64,000 bases of DNA from Bondarzewia mesenterica (lineage: Eukaryota; Basidiomycota; Agaricomycetes; Russulales; Bondarzewiaceae). The DNA is taken from assembly GCA_004802705.1 (NCBI GenBank), contig SGPL01000066.1, forward strand, positions 1 to 64,000, written 5' to 3'. Position numbers and translations under genes: made by a program. Of this stretch, positions 21,501-33,324 are shown one piece after another (the first letter of the stretch is position 1; every line of letters starts with the position of its first letter). A model generated the notes under the pieces. That model made no database searches and had not been told where the DNA came from. It saw only the letters and a program-made list of their open reading frames with translations.

Positions 21501-22739
21501 CACACAATTCCTATTTTGGCTGGAGGCACTCAGTCTGCTCAAGGAGGTGAGCACGGCTTCTCGGGCATTAAAGCATGTGATGGAATGGTGCGTCAATGTA
21601 AGCTGGTCATCTGCATCCTGTATCAATACGTCAGCGCTTACTAGATAATGTACTAGGTTCGCGACAGCAATGTCCATGAATTTGCGGCAGATGCGGTGAA
21701 ATTTGTTTCACACTTCGGGACGGTAATCTCACAAAGTGCCCCTCAAGTCTACTTGTCCGCGCTGCCATTTGCTCCCAAAGGATCGCTCGTAGCAGCGCAA
21801 TACTTGCAGCCTCGATTCTCAAGGCTCATTGTCGTAGAGGCGGGTAACATGATTGAGTGGCCTGTTTTACAGATGAGTATGGGGAAGCACACCGACTCGG
21901 TCAGTTCCGTCGCTTTCTCGCCAGACGGGAAGCGCATCGTCTCGGGCTCAGACGACAATACAATCCGAGTCTGGGATGCAGAGACAGGCGCTGCCGCGTC
22001 TGCACCGTTCGAAGGTCACACCGATCTGGTCAGTTCCGTCGCTTTCTCGCCAGACGGGAANCGCATCGTCTCTGGTTCGGACGATAAGACAATTCGAGTT
22101 TGGGACGCAGTGACAGGAGCTTCCGTGTCGGCACCGTTCGAAGGTCACGCTTCCGTGGTCAGTTCCGTCGCTTTCTCGCCCGACGGGAAGTGCATCGTCT
22201 CAGGCTCGTATGACAAGACAATCCGAGTTTGGGACGCAGAGACAGGAGTTGCCGTGTCTGCGCCATTCAAAGGACACACCTCCGACGTCAATTCTGTCGC
22301 TTTCTCGCCAGATGGGAAGCGCATCGTCTCGGGGTCGGAGGACAAGACAATTCGAGTTTGGAACGCAGAGGTATGGGTTCGGATGTCGTCAGCCTCCCAA
22401 GGGCACACAGGCAGGTCCGTCGAAACGTCGTCCTATGGCCCCACTGCTCCGCTGCATCGAGCGATAGCCTTCTCACCTCATATCGAGCATGCACTTCCCA
22501 TATTCGGGCTTCCGGAATTGATGGAAGTGCCCTTCCCCGAAGCTTCGTTCGAGATGCGAGACGGGTGGATTATTGGTCCACGGGATGTACATCTTTTCTG
22601 GGTACCGCCATCTTATCGTCTCGGTCTATGCTGGCCAAGAACCACGGCAATCATGGGTCTGCCAGCCACGATTCTGAACCTCAGCCGTTTCGCGCACGGA
22701 ACCCATTGGATGGAATGCTACTCCGATTCCAAGAATTGA
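18536..22739 (+). CDS. STAND/NLR-like protein: N-terminal region, NACHT NTPase, WD40 repeats
   Basis: A multi-exon gene with a clear core and an uncertain 5' end; 18536 is the first plausible ATG, and joins before about 19160 are not resolved. Recognisable parts in order are: N-terminal pieces resembling the C2-like domain of basidiomycete NLRs (DKLTIELILNGELWYKKS, ITVRFEP); a helical region (KLEKLSNVLDRLGK, HPAAKAVLAAVMIVHD); a NACHT NTPase with Walker A GVPGVGKST near 20185 and Walker B VIIIDALDEC near 20495; a winged-helix-like region; WD40 repeats from about 21890; and a C-terminal domain ending in FWVPPSYRLGL and FAHGTHWMEC. Joins used include 19962/20024 (phase 1) and 21597/21657 (phase 0). 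Fungal proteins of this design act as cytoplasmic self/non-self sensors, as HET-E does in heterokaryon incompatibility. The ligand is unknown. I see no stop codon within the NACHT-WD40 part. Confidence 0.85.
21880..22370 (+). repeat. Four near-identical 129-bp WD40 repeats
   Basis: A 129-nt unit encoding 43 residues (VSSVAFSPDGKRIVSGS then DxTIRVWDAETG) recurs four times with very few differences. The fourth copy runs into the C-terminal domain. An ambiguous base sits at 22062 inside the second copy. Four blades are too few for a closed propeller, which usually has seven or more, so either further repeats were collapsed during assembly or degenerate repeats fill the rest. Near-identity between units is the mark of recent unequal exchange in fungal incompatibility NLRs. 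Confidence 0.9.
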
Positions 22740-24738
22740 ATTCGCGCTCATATTTCAGTCAGGATTCTTTTTTTTTTCTGGTCTGTCCTTGGATTTTCTG
22801 CTTTCACATTATAGCTAACATCCTGACTTTCCTCAGTGCCGTATGAACCACGGTGTACACCAGTACTCGTCTTCCCAACACCCCCAAACTCATTGTCCCA
22901 CTGTGCGACACTATTCTCTACAAAGACCGTGACGTCTATCATTACCCCACTCACCAGCCTATTGCCATCTCAGCTTTGCCGTGCTGTCTACATTTGAGCA
23001 ACGTACTAACAATTCCGTTCATATACGCACTTACCACACCGTGTGTGTAGCGCATCCTGATCCAATTAAACATATTTTCAGTCTGAACAATGCTGAGACC
23101 AAGTCAATCATGAATCGGCCTGCATCGGTTGGCTGCGACATTGCCAAGGCAAACGAAGGTCCTAGAAGCTGAAGACGCACAGGTTAGCTCCTTCCCTCCG
23201 GCGAGATCACTGGCTATGGGTGTCAAAGCCAGAACACCTGACAAAAGAAATTCGGCATGGACGCCGACACTGAGCATGAGCATTGGAAGGACGCGCGGGG
23301 CCCCGCGGTCTGACCGCGGAGCAGTCGTCCTCGATCGCACACAATGTCCGAACCGTCCATTCGACAAATTGCGTCGGTCCCGCATCGGAACGGGACCCAA
23401 CCAGAGGTACGTTTTCGGACGCCTTTTTTCACGTTGCTCGTAGACGAAAGCATGCATCATCCGGACCGAGTTGAACATTTCCATCTGCGTGCTCATGTCT
23501 GAGGGCCTTCGAGTCAGACAACATCGAATCGAATCCACCCTCATCAATTCTCGTCCACCACCCATCATCCCTCCACCCACCCATCCGGATCCCTATAAGC
23601 ATCTGTAACCCCCCATTCAAGACCCCTACCTCCGTACCAATCAAAACAAGATCCCAGGCTGACCCAGAGACGACCAACGTCACGGTTCACACTCAGTCCG
23701 ACGCCACCATCACCGCCCACTTGGGAATCGCAACGGCTACGTACGCGCGCATGAAGGTATAAACGCGGCTACTAGCAGGAGCGAAACGGGGACCAACAAC
23801 GAACGCGACGCATCCGCGTTCATGACCGGATTTTTGAGGACATCCACACGCGAGTCTGCCGCGTCTACTCGTCCCGAAATCCAGGACTTGAAGTGCACAG
23901 ATTCGGACCTGAGCAGTGTCTGGCAGCTCGAGTCCTCGGACTCATCACTGGAAGGCGTAGTGATTGGTTTCGAGGGGCTCTGTGGTATGAAGCTTCGAGC
24001 TTCAAGCTTCAAGCCTGGCAAGTTAGGAGCATACCTCAGAGTCATGTCGCAGCAGAAAACGACCTGAATGGAACAACAATTCGGTCGGCCATGGCGGCCC
24101 GAAGCAAGGTTGACTGAAAAGTGTCAAGTACGCCCGCTTGGCCCAACAGCGACACGAAAGATCCTGAATATTTCACGATCAAACCCTGTTTATACAACAA
24201 AAAAAAACCAGTACATACATTCATACTACTTTTCTTCTCCCCTTTCTAATCCCACATAAATGACAACGTCAATACAACAACGTGAAACGGAAATTCAAAC
24301 TTGCTGGAACGCAGAGTGCTCCTACCGAAAGACCTCAGGCTCAACCGCCGAGCGAAAGACATAAACAAAGTTACGGTATAATGATATCGAAGAAGAGAGC
24401 CAACGAATATGCTTTGGAGATAAAGATACGGAAACGGAGAAATGCGAATGATTTGGGGATTGAATGATGCGATGCTCGAATCGAATGCAGAATGGTGAGG
24501 AAAAAAATAGCGGTGTGTTCAAACAAAAGAAAGGAGAAGAGCTTTTCATCGTGTGCGCGCCATGGAGAAAAATGTGAATGAGAGATGCGTGTGGAATATG
24601 CGGATTTTCAGGAAGAAAAGGCAATAAAAAAGAGCCAAGTCTGACAGAGTCCTGGGAGTTGGTACCAGAAATCGATGCCGAGATTAGAATGATACTTTTG
24701 AGGTAGAATAGAGAGGCCGCCTAGTGTGCACAAGGGTC
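22740..24738. other. Intergenic, convergent gene ends
   Basis: The STAND gene ends at 22739 and the zinc-finger gene ends at 24739 from the other side. No gene is supported in between. The stretch from about 24180 to 24738 is AT-rich and may include the 3' UTR of the zinc-finger gene. A GC-rich dyad (ccgcggtctgaccgcgg) lies near 23304-23320. Confidence 0.5.
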
Positions 24739-26828
24739 CTACGTGGACACCGACTGCATGAACGGCAACACTTCGAGAGTGGGGAACCCGTCCAGCGGCG
24801 TGAGAAGGGACGCAGGTCCGCTTTTGGTCAGAAGCTCCTCCGGGTCATCCAAACCCGCAGAGGTTGGATCAGTAGAAACATCGCCGAACAAGGTGGACGT
24901 TGGCTTTCGATCACAGTAATCGTCGCCTATATCGAGCGCGTACGGTAGGGTCTGTGGTTAAAAACAGGAACAGTGAGTATGTATCCAAATATGCGAGGAA
25001 AGCGAGCTCAACGCACCGTGCGCAAGTTCCGTGATCGATCATAGCCATGATGAAGGGGGAATCTGTCGAGGGGAAGCAAAAAACTAGAATCGACGACGGG
25101 AGGCAAGCTTTTTTCGAGCGCACGAATATTGAAGCGATCACAATCGCTACCGCCTCCGAGCTCGACGCCATTCACGAGCTGCACCTGCGGCGATGCTTTG
25201 ACAGGTGCAGATCCAGATCCAGGATCCAACGTCGTCGGGAGGACGCTCGCGTCCGCCTTTGCGTGCCCCTTTTTCGCCTGCCTGCTACGTCTAGTCGACT
25301 TGTCGTTCTCGCGAGCACCACCGCCAGACTGCATTTCGAGCCTGCGCTTGTGCGATTTGACATGTATCGCGAGTCCGTTGGGCCTGTTGAACGACCGCGG
25401 GCAGAGATGGCAAGCGTGCATCTTAGGCCTTTGTTCGACGACGGGAGGGTCCCAGCTGGCATCCTCGTAATACATCTGAGCAGAATCTGCATACTGTACC
25501 GAGTAAGGATGGAAATAGCGCGGACTCGGGTATGCTTGTTGTCCGGCCGCAGTCAACGGGAAAGGAAGAGAGGTGAGGTACGAGCTGGACGCTGAATTGA
25601 ATGACGAGTGAGTGGGAGTAGGAGGCAAAGGGATTGGGTGTCTATAAGCAAGCCGTAAAGCGAGATCGTGCGACTGAGTGGGGGAATGTTGCATGTACGA
25701 TCCGCCATGGGGATGCGGGTAATAACCCATGTATGCAGGGTCGTAGTCTTGGATCGAAGCCGGCGGGGGGTGGGCTGGCGGTGGGAAAAAGATGTGTTGT
25801 TGGGATTGATGGTCGAGCGTCAGAGGAGGTACATGCCAGGATGAGTTGTCAGCCATAAACGCGGGCTGAGGCGAACGTTGCACGGGAATGAGGTGAGGCT
25901 GAGGGTGCTGCCAACCCATGGCTCGAATGTGTTCGGCGAACGCAGCTGGGTCCCTGGAAAAGGTCTCTCGTACGGGCAATACCTCAGGAATAGAGTGAGC
26001 ATGAGTGCTCTCAGGTACATATGAGAGGGGCATTTCGATCCTGAACTCGGAGGTGAACGTCTCCAGGGGGCCAGTAGCAAGAAAGGGGAAATCAGGATCA
26101 GTGGTACGGCGGCGTTTACAAAGCTCCTTCGCCAGTGATGGTGACGGTGAGTGCGAACGCTTCAACGACAGCTTGGTCGATGACCGCGCTGAGAGATCTA
26201 CCTCGTACTTTTCGTCGCCGTCGCTTTCAACGTCTTCCAAAGCGGAAGTCTGACTATATGCGCTATCTTGAGACTCGGGTGACCGAATATATGCGGTTTC
26301 CTGAGGGCTGGGAGGCCTGGCGCATCCGCTTTCTGAGGATTCATGGTGTTCTGGGACGACCTTGAAGGAGAACAGCATCTCGCGAGGTATACCGGGAGGA
26401 AAAGCAAGTCGATTGAGCTCTCGACGGTATGCGCGCTTCGGAGCACGGTCAGGGCTGCCGTGTCGAGAGGCGGGATCATCTCCCACCGAATGGTCCAATG
26501 AAGTCGTTGAGAGCGGAGTAGAAGACATACGGCCTTTGACCGGCGACTCAGAAATGGGCGTGCAAGGGTAAGAACCATCAGAAGAAGGGGAGGTTGCAGA
26601 AGAGTTGGATCTGGATGAAAATGGGGTGGGACAAGTGCTCGACGAGGGGGAAGTTTCGGTGGAGAAAGTGTCCGACGCAGCTGGCGAAAGATCCATGTGG
26701 TCGTTAAAGTCGGTATGATGGATGCTGAGTGAGAGAGGTGGTGGGCGGGAAGAAAGATGGGAGTGGACTGCAGACGAGAAGGCCTGAGGAAAGTTGAAGG
26801 GATGCAAAGTGGCCATGGCGAGATGCAA
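24739..26828 (-). CDS. Single C2H2 zinc-finger protein, probable transcription factor
   Basis: Two exons: 25017-26828 and 24739-24951, joined in phase 0 across an intron with GTGCGT and CACAG ends. Reading into the intron would give a false stop at 25008. The product is about 675 residues. It is mostly disordered Ser/Pro/His-rich sequence, with one C2H2 finger near residues 470-495 (CHLCPRSF, then HVKSH; spacing C-x2-C-x12-H-x3-H) and a basic stretch after it (RRSRQAKKGHAK). A likely nuclear localisation patch is LCKRRRTTD. One classical finger alone is a weak DNA binder, so the basic flank may contribute. The spliced C-terminus is acidic (ALDIGDDYCD, LDDPEELL) and could be an activation region. 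The start is at 26828, or 12 nt further in at a second ATG. I recognise no named orthologue. Confidence 0.82.
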
Positions 26829-29479
26829 GCCGTGCAGACCAGCTGGTCAGAGACAAGTGTAAAGCAAGTGAGGAGTCAGACGTATGGACGTCGTCATCGT
26901 CAACGATAAAAATCAGCGACAGACTGTTCGAGAAAGACTCACCACAAAGGACTCGTACAGAAATGGATTGAAGTAGAGGAGCAGCGGTGGCCAGAGACTC
27001 GCGCGTGCGTTAAGTAGGATTTCGCACAAGAAATTCATAAAGCCAAAAGCAACAGACCGAGTGGACATATTGCAGGATTGGGACAGAGCGAGTGGCACGT
27101 CGTCTCGTTTCACATGACCCCAGCGGCGGGCTCCACAGCCTCGAGGCTCCTACCTTTCCAAAACAAGCGGGTAGTGCGAGCACCCGTCCCAGTGACTACA
27201 GCCCTTCGCTCGATCCGTGTCGTGGGTCTGTCCACAAACTCACACAAACTGGGAACTCTGCTCTTCCCCTCCCAAAACGGAAATCCCATTGCCCGAAAAA
27301 GGAGCAATTGGAGAATCCGCTTTTGGAAGAAAGACAGACCAAGCTTCTCAGAACGAGGGTGGAGCCTATTCGTTATAAGCCTAAGTCTGAACGCGCGCAC
27401 CGTTTCACTCCAGTCCCACGCACGCCATCATCGAAGAGGCTCGTCATGAGACCGCCCCACACTCAAGAGCCCACGACTGGCAGGACAGAACGAGCACTGA
27501 CATCATGGCCCACCACAAGCACGTCGAACACAGAACACGAGATAGACAGACCAGAGAACAGAGAAAACCTGCCCAAACCACCATGAACATCCATCTGTTA
27601 TAATCAGTGCCCCCACTCGCGCCTGTAACACAGTAACCTTCAAGGCACAGGACCTCAACACGGTCAACCCGCGACGCTGGCAGCGTCGCACAGGTCTGTC
27701 ACGAAAAAAACCACCTTCGAAAACCAGAATTCTGATGAGAGCGACGAGGGGCAGAAATTCGAGCGAGAACGTGGTAAAAGAGGCGATGCGGGGAGCCGCA
27801 AAGAAGAAGCGCGCCGCGGGTTCGACGGGAGCTCGCCATCAGTCCTCCCACGACACCAGAGATCGACAATATTCATGTCACACGGCCCTCGTCCTCCGCG
27901 CATCCGTGACGGGTGTTCATGTCACTGAAAGTGTTCTGGGTTGCTCCTCGACCCGTCCAAAGAGAAATGGAACCCCAACCTTCCCCTTCCCGAGGGCGGA
28001 ACAGAAGCATGTCCCACAGAATTTTATCGATAAGTATCTTCCAGGCTTCCAGCGATGCAAATTCGGTGAGGTTGGCAATCAGATTCGTATGAGAGCCTGC
28101 ATCGGACAGCAGAAAAAATCAGAGCGGAGCCCCACGCCAAAGTCTGAGATCTGCCTCCCCCTCATCTTGTCCCCAGCAAAGTCCAGAAAATCAGACGGAT
28201 CCTATTCGCTTCGAAAAGCAATACAGCCCACGCACTTGCGAAGCTAGCTAATTCCGATAAGATCAGACGTCCCCGAGGTTCCCATCTGTGCGTGAGTTAC
28301 TAGCTATGCATAGCGCACCAAAGAGCGGGTTGAGTTGGTTTCTGACAGAATCTGACCATGGAATTCGTGACAGAACGTTGTGACTGCTAAATTCACTTAC
28401 GTCACGCCACTACTCGACTTACTCTCGATTTGTGTCCGAGTACTCGCAGCCACTCACAAGACAATCACTGCATCCCCGCACCCCCATTTCGTGTCACAGC
28501 GTTGCATCACGCCACTGCTCATCCTGAGGGACATTACTTTAATAATAACAAACTGACAGTAAGTAAAGTGAAATCAGATCTCTCGAATTCACACCTTCTG
28601 ATCGTCATTAAAATTCGCAAGAAATCGGCCGAGACTCACGAGACTCAGCGCTCAGCTCATTGATATTGCACAGTGAGAATCCCCCGGGCGCCGGGTTAAT
28701 TGTCGTCCAACCAATTTTTTTTCCACCTCCTCTTCGTGAGGAATTCGAATACTGGTGTTAGTCATCGCGCACGGCACTTTGTTTACGCTCAGTCAAAGTT
28801 CGTTATTCCATGTCCATGTCAACGTCCACGATGATTGTTGATTATAATGTGCTTTATCGAAATCTTGCTAGGCTTCTCGTCTTCTCTTAGGACCTTCTGT
28901 GCCGACTGTGATTAAGTCTCGAGTTTGACGCAATAACGCGAGATCTGCTCGCGAAGACTATAATGCCGGACGAGCGCATATGTGCTTATCGCAGAGAGCA
29001 GGTAAACGCCCACACGCACTGAATACTGAGTACACGATCGAGGAGCGCTGGGTATGTACGCTAAAAATCGAATTGTGAAACCGACATCACACCCGAATTC
29101 ATTCATGCACATGACCGTCGACGGCGCGCAGATCCAGATCCGACGCACCAGTTCTCGAAGATGGCCAACGGCCCACCGCATCGTCACACCCGCATATATC
29201 TGAATACAGACATATATGTGAGTGCATGTATGGAAGACGTGCGAGCTCGCGGGTGCCGGTCTGCAGCCAGCGCCTTCTGATGCCAATGCCGATGCGATCC
29301 GTGCGCGAGCGTCCACGGTACCGGGACAGGCGCGTGAGGTACCGATGGACGTCGCGGCAAGTTGAAGGATTAAAGCATATATATACCTACATGTAATTTA
29401 CCGGCGCCCCTTAAGAGCCCGGTACCGGTAAACATTATATGAAACGAGAAATGGCTCCATGAATTTGTTCTATAAATAA
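26829..29479. other. Long intergenic region upstream of the zinc-finger gene
   Basis: About 2.6 kb without a protein gene I can support. Open frames starting at 27092, 27735 and 28912 have low-complexity or arginine/serine-rich composition, no introns with good joins and no recognisable motif. Features seen: a perfect 19-nt palindrome at 27671-27689 and AT-rich tracts near 28540-28620. A large upstream region is compatible with a regulated transcription-factor gene, but that is inference. Confidence 0.5.
27671..27689. promoter_or_regulatory. Perfect 19-nt palindrome, possible dimeric protein site
   Basis: The sequence gcgacgctg, a central g, then cagcgtcgc forms two exact 9-nt arms about one central base. 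It lies some 840 bp upstream of the start of the minus-strand zinc-finger gene. Long odd-length palindromes of this kind can bind symmetrical protein dimers or form a cruciform; nothing in the sequence shows which, if either, applies. Confidence 0.4.
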
Positions 29480-30180
29480 AAATTCTGCGGGTCACACTGA
29501 GAAACGAGGTTACATGCGAGTCGAGTGATCGGTCCGTTCGTCCCTCATAATCCCTCTCCCTGGCCGGGGGATTGCTTGCTGGACTGTCGTTAAAAAGAAA
29601 GCGCTATGGAACATGTTTCACAATTAAGATTACTGACCGAGATAACCTGTGGCCTACAGATGACGCTCCTTCGAGCGTTCCAAGAATCACAACCCCCAAT
29701 TCTGCACCCCATGCACACCGCATCACATGGCGGAACTAGGATGGACATGGCCGAGATCTTTTGAAACGACATTGGACGAGATGTGACCGTGATGCTTTGA
29801 TGCATCCTTGTATGATAGGATTTCCACACATTGGGTCCTCCAAGGCATCGAGTCGACGGGCGGTGCGATAGGAAGCAAAAGATGAATCGATAACTCGGGA
29901 CCCGCGCGCGAAGCCCTTAGCCAGCATATCATCTAAATAAACAAAATAGCCCTGTGGATGTCGTCGATACCTTGCCATCTGACAAAGGGAGAAGCAAAAA
30001 GCATCTTGTACAGGTGAGCGTCGCGGCCTTTGGGCTTTCATGGGGAAGAAAAGATATCCTCGTCCTCGCGCGCTCGTCAACGCAGTGTTGGAACTCCGAT
30101 AAAAGGTTTGAGACCTGATCTTGAGAGTCCGCGCAAAGTTCGAGCGAAGTTGCTCGTGCTCAGCAAATATACTCACCCGG
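29480..30180 (+). repeat. Diverged 0.7-0.85 kb repeat, unit A
   Basis: First of three direct copies. Shared landmarks in order are gggtcac, gagaaacgagg, the palindrome-like block ctccctggcc, ctggactgt, ggtgcgataggaag, taaacaa, ccttgccatct and cctttgggct with gaagaaaaga. Unit A is the most diverged in the palindrome block. No reading frame is conserved between copies. Confidence 0.75.
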
Positions 30181-30589
30181 CCGCAGTATCCGATGAGCGT
30201 TCCCCTGGCCACTTCTGTGAACAGGATCTCCTGGATCCCATTCCGAATGCTCTTCACAAGCCCGGCCAGACGTGCACGATGCATGCCGTGTGTCCATTGT
30301 ATGATCCTGGTGATATATGTACGATTGCGACAATTTCGAGATGAGACGGAACTGTCGCCATCTGAAATTCATGGTCAGCACTCAGCGTAATCACCCGATA
30401 CCTACCGTCGCAAGTGTCACCGGCGAATCTGGTATTTCTCTCCGAGAAAATTAAGTCGGTATCGAAGGTCATAAGATTAGACCGAAACCCTGGCGAAATT
30501 TAAGCTTTGAGTGAACACAAATGGGATAACATCATCGATGTCGACGCCACAAGCAAACGAAAGTTTATGTGAATGCGCGCAAAATCTCT

Positions 30590-31440
30590 ACTGTGATCGG
30601 TGCCAAAGTATGATGACCGGTCGACATTCAATGTCGCAACATTAGGGCTGGCAGAAGCGAAAATTCCTCACGAAGAGGATGAGGTGGAAAAAATTGGACA
30701 GGCCCAAGAGCGGCATCGATGCAAAAGGAACTGGCTCCACGAGATAAAGATCGTGGGTCACGATGAGAAACGAGGCTGCGTGTCAGTCGAGTATCGGCAC
30801 GTCATGGCTCCCCTCATACACCCTCTCCCTGGCCAGGGGAGTACTTCTGGACTGTGTCAGAAATATGAAAGCAAGTAAAGGCAAATGTGCGATGAATATG
30901 CTCGGCGCTTGGCCTTGCTCGTGTGTTGCACAGACATCCTAGATCGCAGCCCTCATGGGCGTATCAACACCTGCATGCTCAAGTGGAGGTCCCATGAATT
31001 TAGTCACGACCAGGCGTACAACAACACCGTTTGCAGCTAAGAGCAGCAACACCGCTCTTCATTTGCTAATTACATATCTTTCTTCCAAGACAGAACGCCT
31101 CGAGACGACGCGCGGTGCGATAGGAAGCAAAGACGAACCAATACCTTAAATCTGGACAAGTAGCCCCAACCTGCGTATCATCTAGATAAACAAGACGAGC
31201 CTGCGACGGCCGTCACAAGCCGTAAACATCGATGTCTTGCCATCTCACGAAGAGAGACGCAAAAAGCGTCCTGTATGGGGTGAGCGTCGTGGCCTTTGGG
31301 TTGTCGTGAGTCGGAAGAAAAGATGCCTCCCCTCGTGCCGTGTTGACGCTGAGATTAGAAGTTGAAATTTTGAAAGTCCGCGCGCTTTCTTCTTCGAGAA
31401 GAGATCTTCGTGATAATAGAAAATAATTCTTTAAAGCTAC
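30590..31440 (+). repeat. Diverged 0.7-0.85 kb repeat, unit B
   Basis: Second direct copy. It shares with unit C additional upstream sequence (gaggtggaaaaaattgga, ctccacgagataaag) and the palindrome ccctggccaggg at 30827-30838. It ends at the tRNA gene that starts at 31441. A weaker match to unit C continues upstream to about 30480. Confidence 0.78.
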
Positions 31441-31524
31441 CCTTCGATAGCTCAGTTGGAAGAGCGCAAGACTGTAATGGTAACATTAATCTTGATGTCG
31501 CTGGTTCGATCCCGGCTCGAAGGA
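31441..31524 (+). tRNA. tRNA-Tyr (GTA) with a short intron
   Basis: The acceptor stem ccttcga (31441-31447) pairs with tcgaagg (31517-31523), with discriminator a at 31524. The D-arm is gctcagttggaagagc and the T-arm and B box is ggttcgatccc. The anticodon stem caaga/tcttg encloses anticodon GTA at 31474-31476. An 11-nt intron (31478-31488) follows one base 3' of the anticodon, the usual place for nuclear tRNA introns; tRNA-Tyr is one of the species that commonly carries one. It sits between repeat units B and C. Confidence 0.93.
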
Positions 31525-32289
31525 TGTATCAGTGAAATCATAGTTTTGATGCACACACAGTATACGTCTTTGTTGTTGGGACAAGGTCAGTCTTGCCCCT
31601 TCTTAAGGTATTCAACATGTGTGCATGCTGGTGATCTGATAAACAAGAAAGTAAGCATGCTACATGCCATCGGTAAAACAACTGACTGCAAGGAAACCCC
31701 AGGTGGACAGAATCAGCGGGAAATAGAAGGAACTAGTTAAGAAAGGACAAGTCTGTTTGGTGAGTACGGCATTGTTCTCAACAAACATGGGCACGCGATA
31801 CGTAGAGCGCGACCGTCATCTGTCGCATTGTTCACCGCTCAGAAAAATCAAATATTCGCAGATCGTGTTGATTCCGTGACAAAAGCCGCCCATTCAAAAC
31901 TTAGTGTTCAGAGACCCGAAAAGGCGTAGAGAAACAACGTTTTTGCCGACACTGGATATGATTGTGCTGTCTGGATTACATGTCATGAACGTTTGTTGAT
32001 TATATGCGACTACGAGGTTCAGCCGTCTTTTAACGAATATACCAATTACCTTCTGACACCATCTAATTTCTGGTTGGCATTCGCGCAGATATACTCTCGC
32101 AATTATCACTGGCAGATCTCACCTTTTCCTTTTCTTTCCCGGCAGCGTCGAAGTTAAGGTAGGCATTGAAGGTCCTAAGGTAGTACCAGAAACTTGGTGA
32201 AAGTTATGATTGAGCAGAGAGATATCATCATCGACATTGACGCAGACAAACACAGTTTAACTTGGACATACACAAAACTGCTACAGTAT
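31525..32289. other. Spacer between the tRNA and repeat unit C
   Basis: This segment has no counterpart between units A and B and accounts for the longer B-to-C spacing. No gene is supported. AT-rich stretches follow the tRNA, and its terminator is presumably a T-run there. Confidence 0.4.
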
Positions 32290-33110
32290 CAGTGCCAAAG
32301 AGGCACTAACCATGAACAGGGCGAATATTCCTCGCGAAGAGGAAAATGTGGAAAAAATTGGATAACAAACCCAAGAGTGGCCTCGATGCAAAAAAAAAAT
32401 GGGCTCCACGAGATAAAGTTCGTGGGTCACGATGTATGATGAGGCTACGTGTCAGCCGAGCACCAGCACCTTGAAAGCCTCCCTCATACACCCTCCCTGG
32501 CCAGGGAGATACTTCCTGGACTGTGTTGGTGATAAGAAAGAAAATGCGTTGAGCCGACGCTGTCACGGCACTTGGGCACGCTTTCGTCTTGTATAGCCAT
32601 GGCAGGATCGTAGCTCAGGGCCGTCAACTCACACCTGCATGCAAAGGTGAAGTCCGATGGCGGATACCACGACCTGGAATGGAAAACATGGACTACGGCG
32701 CTGAGACAGCCGCATCGTTGCCGACTTCTCCCAAGACAGAACGCATCGAGACGACGCACGGTGCGATAGGAAACAAAAGACGAGCCGGTAACTCAGTTCC
32801 AAATACGTAGCCTCCGCCTGCATACCATCTGCATAAACTAGACAGCCCTGAAGGGGCATCGCAGACTCCAAGCATCGGTGCCTTGCCATCTCACGAAGAG
32901 AGACGCGATGAGCGTCCTGTACGAAGTGAGAGTCGTGACCTTTGGGTTGTCGTGGGGAGAGAAAAGATGCTCGAGCTCGTGTCTGACTCTTCGTCGACGC
33001 GGGGATTGAATTCCGATCAAAGGTTGGAAGTCCGCGAGGTTCGCATTATCGCCTGCCGCACTGCTCACTGTTCAGAAAGTCCGTAGAAAATGATGAAAAT
33101 CATTTACCAA
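32290..33110 (+). repeat. Diverged 0.7-0.85 kb repeat, unit C
   Basis: Third direct copy. Its palindrome is longest here: ctccctggccagggag at 32493-32508 is a perfect 16-mer. Matches to unit B include ggtgcgataggaaacaaaa, ccttgccatctcacgaagag and cctttgggttgtcgt. The promoter region of the MFS transporter begins just to the right. Confidence 0.78.
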
Positions 33111-33324
33111 GGACTAGAACAAGTCAAATTTCTCGTTATGATAGTCCACCCTCGATTGCCACAGTTGTGGACGCCGACGCTCAGCGGGACGATTTCATCG
33201 CGGTGACGCAACAAAAGTTTGGCAAACAACGCCAAACAAACGAATCCCCCAATCAATTTCCAAACTGGGCACAGCTCAGTTGTTCAAGCTTCAAGCCATC
33301 TCCTCCTTAGCCCCTACTCACTTC

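Noticed and set aside
23304..23320. GC-rich dyad ccgcggtctgaccgcgg as a regulatory site
   Set aside because: Short dyads of this kind are common by chance in GC-rich DNA, and it lies between convergent 3' ends, not in a promoter.
25047..26571. Long plus-strand frames over the zinc-finger gene
   Set aside because: They are shadows of the GC-rich, low-complexity minus-strand coding exon and show no independent motif.
27092..28247. Plus-strand frames of 164 and 170 codons as possible genes
   Set aside because: Composition is low-complexity Arg/Ser/Thr, there are no plausible joins between them, and no family pattern is seen.
28912..29316. A 134-codon minus-strand frame
   Set aside because: No motif, no paralogue and no flanking gene structure; probably chance in a GC-balanced stretch.
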